Shown here: positions 8,395 through 18,674 of the stretch, one piece after another
How positions within the stretch are numbered: position 1 is the first letter of the stretch
Layout: the number at the start of each line of letters is the position of its first letter
Assembly: GCA_963965975.1 (NCBI GenBank)
Contig: OZ014415.1
Span: forward strand, 3,477,001-3,541,000
Origin: Xestospongia bergquistia
Taxonomy: Eukaryota > Porifera > Demospongiae > Haplosclerida > Petrosiidae
Direction of reading: 5' to 3'
DNA: 64,000 bases
The notes under the pieces: model-generated
Told to the model about the DNA's origin: nothing
Databases searched by the model: none
Seen by the model: the letters and a program-made list of their open reading frames with translations, nothing else
Program-made: the position numbers and the translations under genes

Positions 8395-11300
8395 TGCTAG
8401 TAGTATGAATACCAGTAGTAAGAACACAAGTAGTAAATGATAGTAGTAAGAAAACAGGTAATAGGAACACCAGTAGTAAGTATGCTAGTAATATGACAGC
8501 AGTAGTAGGAACACCAGTATATTAAGAATGCTAGTAGTAAGAAAACAGAATGCCAGTAGCATGAACACAGGTAGCAGGAACAACAGTAGTAAGAATACCA
8601 GTGGTAGTACTCCAGTAGTAAGAATAATTTTAGTAGTAATAATACCAGCAGTAGCAATACCAGTAGTAGGATTACCAGTAGTAGGAACAGCAGTAGTGAG
8701 AATGCTAGTAGTAAGAATACCAGTTGTAGCAATACCAGTAGTAGGAATAGCGGTAGTGGGAACACCTGTAGTAAGAATGCTTGTATTAAAAATACAGTAG
8801 TAGGAACACAAGTAGTACGAATAATGCTAGTAGTAAGAATGCCAGTAGTAGGAACATCAGTAGTAAGAATGCTAGTAGTAAGAACTCCAGTGGTAAAAGC
8901 ACAAGGATACTAATTGTAAGAACACCAGTAGTAAGATACAGTAGTAGGAACACCAGAACGCCAGTAGTAGGAACACCAGTAGTAAGAATGCTAGTAGCAA
9001 GAATACCAGTTGTAGCAATACCAGTAGTAGGAATAGCGGTAGTGGGAACACCTGTAGTAAGAATGCTTGTATTAAAAATACAGTAGTAGGAACACAAGTA
9101 GTACGAATAATGCTAGTAGTAAGAATGTCAGTAGTAGGAACATCAGTAGTAAGAATGCTAGTAGTAAGAACTCCAGTGGTAAAAGCACCAGAACACCTGT
9201 AGAAGAAACACTAATTGTAAGAACACCAGTAGTAAGAATACAGTAGTACGAACACCAGAACGCCAGTAGTAGGAACACCAGTAGTAAGAATGCTAGTAGC
9301 AAGAATACCAGTAGTAGCAATACCAAAACGCCAGTAGTAGGAACACCAGTAGTAAGAACACTGGTAGTAACAATACCGGTAGTGGTACTCCAGTAGTAAG
9401 AATAATGTTAGTAGTAATAATAACAGTAGTAGTAATACCAATAGTAGGATTACAATTAGTAGTAACAGCGGTAGTAAGAATTCCAGTAGTAGGAACACCA
9501 GAACGCCAGTAGTAGGAACAACAGAAGTAAGAAAACTAGTAGTAAGAATACCAGTTGTAGCAATACCAGTAGTAGGAATAGCGGTAGTAGGAACACCAGT
9601 AGTAAGAATGTTAGTAGTAAGAATACCAGTTGTAACAATACCATGCAGTAGTAGGAATAGTGGTAGTGGGAACACCATTAGTAAGAATGCTTGTATTAAG
9701 AATACAGTAGTAGGAACACAAGTAGTACGAATAATGCTAGTAGTAAGAATGCCAGTAGTAGGAACACCAGCGCACTAAGAATGCTTTACTAAGAAGACAG
9801 TTGTATGAACACCAGTACTAAGAATGCTAGTAGTAAGAACACAGGTAGTAGGAACACTAATAATAACTATGCTAGTAGTATGAACACCAGTAGTAGGAAC
9901 ACCATTAGTAAAAATGCTAGTATAAAGAATACCAGTAGTATGAACACCAGTAGTAAGAATTCTAGTATTAAGAATACATTTGTAGGAACACAAGCAGTAA
10001 GAATACTAGTATTAAAAATACAGTAGTAGGAATACCAGCAGTAAGAATGCTAGTTAAGAATACAGTAGTAGAAACACCAGTAGTAAGAATGCTAGTATTA
10101 AGAATACAATAGTAGGAACACCAGTAGTAAGAATGCTAGTAGAAAGAATACCAGTTGTAGCAATACCAGTAGTAGGAATAGCGGTATATAGTAGGAACAC
10201 CAGTAGTAAGAATGCTAGTAGTAAGAACACTGGTAGTAAGAATACCAGTAGTGGTACTCCAGTAGTAAGAATAATGTTAGTAGTAATAATAACAGTAGTA
10301 GTAATACCAATAGTAGGATTACAATTAGTAGGAACAGCGGTAGTGAGAATTCCAGTAGTAGGAACACCAGAACACCAGTAGTAGGAACAACAGTAGTAAG
10401 AAAGCTAGTAGTAAGAATACCAGTTGTAGCAATACCAGTAGTAGGAATAGCGGTAGTAGGAACACCAGTAGTAAGAATACTAGTAGTAAGAATTCCAGTT
10501 GTAGCAATACCACTAGTAGGAATAGCGGTAGTAGGAACACCTGTAGTAAGAATGCTAGTTAAGAATACAGTAGTAGAAACACCAGTAGTAAGAATGCTAG
10601 CATTAAGAATACAGTAGTAGGAACACCAGTACTAAGAATGCTAGTAGTAAGAACACAGGTAGTAGGAACACTAATAATAACTATGCTAGTAGTATGAACA
10701 CCAGTAGTAGGAACACCATTAGTAAAAATGCTAGTATAAAGAATACCAGTAGTATGAACACCAGTAGTAAGAATTCTAGTATTAAGAATACATTTGTAGG
10801 AACACAAGCAGTAAGAATACTAGTATTAAAAATACTGTAGTAGGAATACCAGTAGTAAGAATGCTAGTTAAGAATACAGTAGTAGAAACACCAGTAGTAA
10901 GAATGCTAGTATTAAGAATACAATAGTAGGAACACCAGTAGTAAGAATGCTAGTAGAAAGAATACCAGTTGTAGCAATACCAGTAGTAGGAATAGCGGTA
11001 TATAGTAGGAACACCAGTAGTAAGAATGCTAGTAGTAAGAACACTGGTAGTAAGAATACCAGTAGTGGTACTCCAGTAGTAAGAATAATGTTAGTAGTAA
11101 TAATAACAGTAGTAGTAATACCAATAGTAGGATTACAATTAGTAGGAACAGCGGTAGTGAGAATTCCAGTAGTAGGAACACCAGAACACCAGTAGTAGGA
11201 ACAACAGTAGTAAGAAAGCTAGTAGTAAGAATACCAATTGTAGCAATACCAGTAGTAGGAATAGCGGTAGTAGGAACACCAGTAGTAAGAATACTAGTAG

Positions 11301-11790
11301 TAAGAATACCAGTTGTAGCAATACCACTAGTAGGAATAGCGGTAGTAGGAACACCTGTAGTAAGAATGCTAGTATTAAGAATACAATAGTAGGAACAACA
11401 GTAGTAAGAAAGCTAGTAGTAAGAATACCAATTGTAGCAATACCAGTAGTAGGAATAGCGGTAGTAGGAACACCAGTAGTAAGAATACTAGTAGTAAGAA
11501 TACCAGTTGTAGCAATACCACTAGTAGGAATAGCGGTAGTAGGAACACCTGTAGTAAGAATGCTAGTATTAAGAATACAATAGTAGGAACACCAGTAGTA
11601 AGAATGCTAGTAGTAAGAATACCAGTTGTAGCAATACCAGTAGTAGGAATAGCGGTATATAGTAGGAACACCAGTAGAAAGAATGCTAGTACTAAAAATA
11701 CAGTAGTAGGAACACCAGTAGTAAGAATACCAGTAGTAGGAACACCAGTAGAAAGAATGCTAGTAGTAAAAACACTAGTGGTAGGAACCC
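8395..11790 (+). repeat. Left arm A0, first and most divergent block
   Basis: This arm is 3396 bp, the longest A arm, and forms the left edge of the array. Its outer part (to about 9.77 kb) has no counterpart in later A arms. It contains a 286-bp repeat (same motif at 8779 and 9065). It also carries the TGCTTGTATTAAAAATACAG motif, whose reverse complement lies in the spacer-proximal part of every B arm (for example about 13060-13080). The inner part has two 814-bp modules (TAGTTAAGAA at 10051 and 10865) and two 194-bp blocks (from 11198 and 11392). Confidence 0.93.
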
Positions 11791-12124
11791 TTGGATTAAT
11801 AACTACCCCACTACAGCACTATATCAACTAATGTCATACACTGATGACTAGCTACCCAACTACTCAACTAAGTACAACATTGAATAACTATGATTTGTCA
11901 TGACTGTATTGTTATTGTCATACGGATAACTTATTTAACTCCAGCACATATTCACTAGTTATTAGCCAGAATTAGTTTTATTCTGAGCAAAATTGAGGGA
12001 CTTATTGGAAAAGTCTAGAGCTATAGCAGTTTGAGAGGCACTTTATGGCATAACATTAATTAGTATTTCTTATATAAGTTAAATTAATTAGTATAAGATG
12101 AATTTGGAGTTAATATAATTTTTT

Positions 12125-12133
12125 TATATAAAG
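12125..12133 (+). promoter_or_regulatory. TATA-like box in the spacer
   Basis: TATATAAAG within TTTTTTTATATAAAGC is a good match to the eukaryotic TATA consensus. It recurs at the same offset (334 bases into the spacer) in the seven other full spacers, at 17929, 23927, 29945, 35555, 41146, 46662 and 61882. Whether it drives transcription is unknown, and such strings are common in AT-rich DNA. Confidence 0.25.
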
Positions 12134-12278
12134 CAAGACAAAGTGGACAACATATACTAATAACAGATGGAATTATATTATGGACTGGAGAAACAACTAA
12201 CACAAACAAAAATAATAACAATTATACAATGCAAAACAACTAGCAAAGTAATTTTATAGTACATATGGATATATATTG

Positions 12279-12656
12279 TTAAAGCACCAATTGACTCCTT
12301 AAAAATCCGTCATTCTCCGCCTGCATGGCAGGAGTACTGTAGATACAATCAATTGATGTCATAGTATTCCAACTGTTACAAGAAAAAGCCAGTTCTGTGT
12401 TCAGTTTTCCCTGATCTTCTGCCAGTACTCCATTGTTATATAAGCACCATTGTACGTGATTTGATGAACAAGATGTAGTATACATCGGAAGCAACAACAA
12501 CACTATACGTAGCAGAAATATGTACAAGAGTAGTATCATCAGGACAAGCAAAAATATCATCAACGTGATATATAATAGTAGCATCAGGAGTATCAACATG
12601 ATCTGGACCCTCAACAGTAGAAACAGTATGTTCAACAGTAGTATTGTAATAGCCAA
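12279..12656 (-). other. Recurring 125-codon minus-strand frame in the spacer, coding status doubtful
   Basis: The first 58 codons are Leu/Ile-rich and look like out-of-frame repeat DNA. The last 65 have a balanced composition with five cysteines (TSCSSNHVQWC, FSC, IDC) and could be a relic exon. The frame recurs at 18083, 24081, 30099, 35709, 41300, 46816 and 62036. The copy at 18083 differs by Asn to Asp in the FSCNSW segment. I recognise no family and see no splice or start context that would make it a gene. Confidence 0.25.
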
Positions 12657-12870
12657 AGTAGCAGAATTACTTTACAAAAAATTACAATTACTACAGATGT
12701 ATATATAGACAAATTTTTAAGGGCGTGGTCGGTGAATTCACATCCGCCTCATATCTACCAGACCGCAAATAGAGCGTCATAACAATCCTCTACCTCTGCC
12801 TCCCATTCCTCGTTAGGACATATTGTACAGTCGGTAGAATCTTTTGAGCACCCTCCTGACTTACTGAATA

Positions 12871-15800
12871 TCAGTGTTCCTACTACTTGTGTTCTTACTA
12901 CTATTTCTTACTACTGGTGTTCCTACTACTGTATTCTTAGTACTAGCATTCTTACTACTGGTGTTCCTACTACTATATTCTTAATCGTAGCATTCTTACT
13001 GCTGGTGTTCCTACTACTGGCATTCTTACTACTAGTATTATTCGTACTACTCGTGTTCCTACTACTGTATTCTTAATACAAGCATTCTTACTACAGGTGT
13101 TACTACTACCGCTATTCCTACTACTGGTATTGCTACAACTGGTATTCTTACTACTAGCTTTCTTACTACTGGCGTTCTGGTGTTCCTACTACTGGAATTC
13201 TCACTACCGCTGTTACTACTAATTGTAATCCTACTATTGGTATTACTACTACTGTTATTATTACTACTAACATTATTCTCACTACTGGAGTACCACTACT
13301 GGTATTCATACTACTGGTGTTCCTACTACTGGCGTTCTGGTATTGTTACTACTGGTATTCTTACTACTAGTGTTCTTACTACTAGCATTCTTACTACAGG
13401 TGTTCCTACTACCGCTATTCCTACTGCTGGTATTGCTACAACTGGAATTTTTACTACTAGCATTCTTACTACTGGTGTTCTTACTACCGCTATTCCTACT
13501 ACTGGTATTGCTACAACTGGTATTCTTACTACTAGCTTTCTTACTACTGTTGTTCCTACTACTGGCGTTCTGGTGTTCCTACTACTGGAATTCTCACTAC
13601 CGCTGTTCCTACTACTTGTAATCCTACTATTGGTATTACTACTACTGTTATTATTACTACTAACATTATTCTTACTACTGGAGCACCACTACTGGTTTTC
13701 TTACTACTGGTGTTCCTACTACTGGCGTTCTGGTATTGCTACTACTGGTATTCTTAGTGCTAGCGTTCTGACTACTGGTATTCATGCTACAGTATTCTCA
13801 GTAATAGCATCCTTACTGCTGGTGTTCATACTACCTGTGTTCTTACAGCATTCTTACTGCTGGTGTTCATACTAACTGTGTTCTTACTAAAAGTTGTGTA
13901 CCTAATAGGTACACAAGTATTAGTACTACCTACTACAGTATTCTTAGTGTTAGCATTCTTACTACTGGTGTTCCTACTACTGTATTATTAGTAGTAGCAT
14001 TTTTACTACTGGTGTTCCTACTACTGTATTCTTAGTAATAGCATTCTTACTGATGGTGTTCATACTACCTATGTTCTTACAAGCGTTCTTACTAATGATG
14101 TTCCTACTACAGTATTCTTAGCACTGGCATTCTTGTGCCTACTACTGTATTTTTAGTACTAGCGTTCATACTGCTGGTTTTCATACTACCTGTGTTCTTA
14201 CTACTAGCATTCTTACTATTGGTTTTCCTACTACTTTATTCTTACTACTAGCATTCTTACTACAGGCGTTCCTACTGCAGTATTCTTAGTGCTAGCATTC
14301 TTACTACTGGTGTTCCTACTACTGTATTCATAGTAATAGCATTCATACTGCTGATGTTCATACTATCTGTGTTTTCATTGGCGCTCTTACTACTGGTATT
14401 CCTACTACTCTATTCTTAGTAATAGCATTCTTACTACTGGTGTTCCTACTATTGTATTCATAGTAATAGCATTCATACTGCTGATGTTCATACTATCTGT
14501 GTTTTCATTGGCGTTCTTACTACTGGTATTCCTACTACTCTATTCTTAGTAATAGCATTCTTACTGCTGGTGTTCATACTTCCTGTGTTCTTACTAGCAT
14601 TCTTACTAATGTTGTTCCTACCACAGTATTCTTAGTACTGGCATTTTTACTACTGGTGTTCCTACTACTGTATTCTTAGTAATAGCATTCTTACGGCTGG
14701 TGTTCATACTACCTGTGTTCTTACTACTAGCATTCTTACTACTGGTGTTCCTGCTGCAGTATTCTTAGTGCTAGTGTTCTTACTACTGGTGTTACTACTA
14801 CTGGTATTCTTACTACTAGCATTCTTACTACTGGTGTTCCTGCTGCAGTATTCTTAGTGCTAGCGTTCTTACTATTGGTATTCCTACTACTCTATTCTTA
14901 GTAATAGCATTCTTACTGCTGGTGTTTATACTACCTGTGTTCTTACTAGTATTCTTACTAATGTTGTTCCTACTACAGTATTCTTAGTACTGGCATTATT
15001 ACTACTGGTGTTCCTACTACTGTATTCTTAGTAATAGCATTCTTACTGCTGATGTTCATACTACCTGTGTTCTTACTAGCATTCTTACTAATGTTGTTCC
15101 TACTACAGTATTCTTAGTACTGGTATTTTTACTACTTGTGTTCCTACTACTGTATTTTTAGTAATAGCATTCTTACGGCTGGTGTTCATACTACCTGTGT
15201 TCTTACTACTAGCATTCTTACTACTGGTGTTCCTGCTGCAGTATTCTTAGTGCTAGTGTTCTTACTACTGGTGTTACTACTACTGGTATTCTTACTACTA
15301 GCATTCTTACTACTGGTGTTCCTGCTGCAGTATTCTTAGTGCTAGCGTTCTTACTATTGGTATTCCTACTACTCTATTCTTAGTAATAGCATTCTTACTG
15401 CTGGTGTTTATACTACCTGTGTTCTTACTAGCATTCTTACTAATGTTGTTCCTACTACAGTATTCTTAGTACTGGCATTGTTACTACTGGTGTTTCTACT
15501 ACTGTATTCTTAGTAATAGCATTCTTACTGCTGATGTTCATACTACCTGTGTTCTTACTAGCATTCTTACTAATGTTGTTCCTACTACAGTATTCTTAGT
15601 ACTGGTATTTTTACTACTTGTGTTCCTACTACTGTATTTTTAGTACTAGCGTTCATACTGCTGGTGTTCATACTACTACTAGCATTCTTACTACTGGTGT
15701 TCCTGCTGCAGTATTCTTAGTGCTAGCGTTCTTACTACAGGTATTCCTACTACTCTATTCTTAGTAATAGCATTCTTACTGCTGGTGTTCATATTTCCTG

Positions 15801-16113
15801 TGTTCTTACTGGCATTTTTACTAATGTTGTTCCTACTACAGTATTCTTAGTACTGGCATTTTTACTACTGGTGTTCCTACTACTGTATTCTTAGTAATAG
15901 CATTCTTACTGCTGGTGTTCATGCTACCTGTGTTCTTACAGCATTCTTACTGCTGATGTTCATACTACCTGTGTTCTTACAAGCATTCCTACTAATGGTG
16001 TTCCTACTACAGTATTCTTAGTACTGGCATTTTTACTACTGGTGTTCCTACTACTGTATTTTTAGTACCAGCGTTCTTACTGCTGGTGTTCATACTACCT
16101 GTGTTCTTACTAC
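12871..16113 (-). repeat. Right arm B1 (3243 bp)
   Basis: The inner part is made of TTCTTACTACTGGTGTTCCT-type monomers and about 303-bp composite blocks. The outer part is built on GTATTCTTAGTAATAGCATT units and includes a 482-bp module present twice (same motif at 14694 and 15176). A 23-bp near-perfect palindrome (13894-13916) marks the change between the two parts. Confidence 0.92.
13894..13916. repeat. 23-bp palindrome inside right arms
   Basis: The arms are TTGTGTACCTA and TAGGTACACAA around a single A. It is not built from the 15-bp monomer and sits at the switch between the two halves of arm B. It recurs at 19698-19720, 26392-26414, 31714-31736, 37324-37346, 42915-42937, 54893-54915 and 57515-57537. 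It is absent from arm B7. Confidence 0.85.
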
Positions 16114-16128
16114 TTACAGTAGTAAGAA
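16104..16128. repeat. Convergence hairpin where arm B meets the next arm A
   Basis: The arms are TTCTTACTAC and GTAGTAAGAA around the loop TTACA. Satellite orientation flips exactly here. The same junction occurs at 21908, 28120, 33924, 39052, 44643, 51025 and 59243 (first base of the left arm), so all eight unit boundaries in the window are identical. Confidence 0.9.
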
Positions 16129-17594
16129 TGCTAGTAGAAAGAATACCAGTTGTAGCAATACCAGTAGTAGGAATAGCGGTATATAGTAGGAACACCAGTA
16201 GTAATAAGAATGCTAGTAGTAAGAACACTGGTAGTAAGAATACCAGTAGTGGTACTCCAGTAGTAAGAATAATGTTAGTAGTAATAATAACAGTAGTAGT
16301 AATACCAATAGTAGGATTACAATTAGTAGTAACAGCGGTAGTGAGAATTCCAGTAGTAGGAACACCAGAACACCAGTAGTAGGAACAACAGTAGTAAGAA
16401 AGCTAGTAGTAAGAATACCAGTTGTAGCAATACCAGTAGTAGGAATAGCGGTAGTAGGAACACCAGTAGTAAGAATACTAGTAGTAAGAATTCCAGTTGT
16501 AGCAATACCACTAGTAGGAATAGCGGTAGTAGGAACACCTGTAGTAAGAATGCTAGTTAAGAATACAGTAGTAGAAACACCAGTAGTAAGAATGCTAGTA
16601 TTAAGAATACAGTAGTAGGAACACCAGTACTAAGAATGCTAGTAGTAAGAACACAGGTAGTAGGAACACTAATAATAACTATGCTAGTAGTATGAACACC
16701 AGTAGTAGGAACACCATTAGTAAAAATGCTAGTATAAAGAATACCAGTAGTATGAACACCAGTAGTAAGAATTCTAGTATTAAGAATACATTTGTAGGAA
16801 CACAAGCAGTAAGAATACTAGTATTAAAAATACTGTAGTAGGAATACCAGTAGTAAGAATGCTAGTTAAGAATACAGTAGTAGAAACACCAGTAGTAAGA
16901 ATGCTAGTATTAAGAATACAATAGTAGGAACACCAGTAGTAAGAATGCTAGTAGAAAGAATACCAGTTGTAGCAATACCAGTAGTAGGAATAGCGGTATA
17001 TAGTTGGAACACCAGTAGTAAGAATGCTAGTAGTAAGAACACTGGTAGTAAGAATACCAGTAGTGGTACTCCAGTAGTAAGAATAATGTTAGTAGTAATA
17101 ATAACAGTAGTAGTAATACCAATAGTAGGATTACAATTAGTAGGAACAGCGGTAGTGAGAATTCCAGTAGTAGGAACACCAGAACACCAGTAGTAGGAAC
17201 AACAGTAGTAAGAAAGCTAGTAGTAAGAATACCAGTTGTAGCAATACCAGTAGTAGGAATAGCGGTAGTAGGAACACCAGTAGTAAGAATACTAGTAGCA
17301 AGAATACCAGTTGTAGCAATACCACTAGTAGGAATAGCGGTAGTAGGAACACCTGTAGTAAGAATGCTAGTATTAAGAATACAATAGTAGGAACACCAGT
17401 AGTAAGAATGCTAGTAGTAAGAATACCAGTTGTAGCAATACCAGTAGTAGGAATAGCGGTATATAGTAGGAACACCAGTAGAAAGAATGCTAGTACTAAA
17501 AATACAGTAGTAGGAACACCAGTAGTAAGAATACCAGTAGTAGGAACACCAGTAGAAAGAATGCTAGTAGTAAAAACACTAGTGGTAGGAACCC
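16119..17594 (+). repeat. Left arm A1 (1476 bp, subtype beta)
   Basis: It holds two copies of the 814-bp module start (about 16128 and 16945, 817 bp apart because the first has an extra AAT triplet) and one 194-bp block. Confidence 0.9.
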
Positions 17595-18674
17595 TTGGAT
17601 TAATAACTACCCCACTACAGCACTATATCAACTAATGTCATACACTGATGACTAGCTACCCAACTACTCAACTAAGTACAACATTGAATAACTATGATTT
17701 GTCATGACTGTATTGTTATTGTCATACGGATAACTTATTTAACTCCAGCACATATTCACTAGTTATTAGCCAGAATTAGTTTTATTCTGAGCAAAATTGA
17801 GGGACTTATTGGAAAAGTCTAGAGCTATAGCAGTTTGAGAGGCACTTTATGGCATAACATTAATTAGTATTTCTTATATAAGTTAAATTAATTAGTATAA
17901 GATGAATTTGGAGTTAATATAATTTTTTTATATAAAGCAAGACAAAGTGGACAACATATACTAATAACAGCTGGAATTATATTATGGACTGGAGAAACAA
18001 CTAACACAAACAAAAATAATAACAATTATACAATGCAAAACAACTAGCAAAGTAATTTTATAGTACATATGGATATATATTGTTAAAGCACCAATTGACT
18101 CCTTAAAAATCCGTCATTCTCCGCCTGCATGGCAGGAGTACTGTAGATACAATCAATTGATGTCATAGTATTCCAACTGTCACAAGAAAAAGCCAGTTCT
18201 GTGTTCAGTTTTCCCTGATCTTCTGCCAGTACTCCATTGTTATATAAGCACCATTGTACGTGATTTGATGAACAAGATGTAGTATACATCGGAAGCAACA
18301 ACAACACTATACGTAGCAGAAATATGTACAAGAGTAGTATCATCAGGACAAGCAAAAATATCATCAACGTGATATATAATAGTAGCATCAGGAGTATCAA
18401 CATGATCTGGACCCTCAACAGTAGAAACAGTATGTTCAACAGTAGTATTGTAATAGCCAAAGTAGCAGAATTACTTTACAAAAAATTACAATTACTACAG
18501 ATGTATATATAGACAAATTTTTAAGGGCGTGGTCGGTGAATTCACATCCGCCTCATATCTACCAGACCGCAAATAGAGCGTCATAACAATCCTCTACCTC
18601 TGCCTCCCATTCCTCGTTAGGACATATTGTACAGTCGGTAGAATCTTTTGAGCACCCTCCTGACTTACTGAATA
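17595..18674. repeat. Spacer S2 (1080 bp)
   Basis: Full-length spacer with the 'C' marker (AACAGCTGG). It has a private T-to-C change on the plus strand (ACTGTCACAAG near 18178) that alters one codon of the minus-strand frame. Confidence 0.9.

Larger units (their letters stand above)
11791..12870. repeat. Spacer S1, the non-satellite loop of a higher-order unit (1080 bp)
   Basis: This is AT-rich unique-looking DNA between inverted satellite arms. The plus strand has a TATATAAAG box (12125-12133). The minus strand has a 125-codon frame (12656-12279) whose last half reads like protein, with TTSCSSNHVQWCLYNNG, LAFSCNSWNTM and IDCIYSTPAM. In another minus frame a STVEGPDHVD segment occurs (about 12570-12620). 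The right end holds AAGGGCGTGGTC and GAATTC. Sequence conservation among spacers follows from recent amplification and is not evidence of coding. It carries the 'A' marker (AACAGATGG, about 12163). Confidence 0.9.

Noticed and set aside
8395..11790. Possible CRISPR array or direct-repeat/spacer system
   Set aside because: The repeats are contiguous 15-bp monomers without unique spacers, the context is eukaryotic and there are no cas genes.
12520..12708. Plus-strand 62-codon frame in the spacer (MYKSSIIRTSKN...) repeated in most units
   Set aside because: Ser/Asn/Ile-rich translation of AGT/AAT-rich DNA. Its recurrence only reflects spacer duplication.
12720..12770. GGGCGTGGTC near the right end of the spacer as a transposon terminal repeat
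   Set aside because: No inverted partner or target-site duplication was seen at the other end of the spacer.
12871..16113. Possible telomere or subtelomeric repeat
   Set aside because: The 15-bp monomer does not match TTAGGG-type repeats, and orientation alternates every few kilobases.
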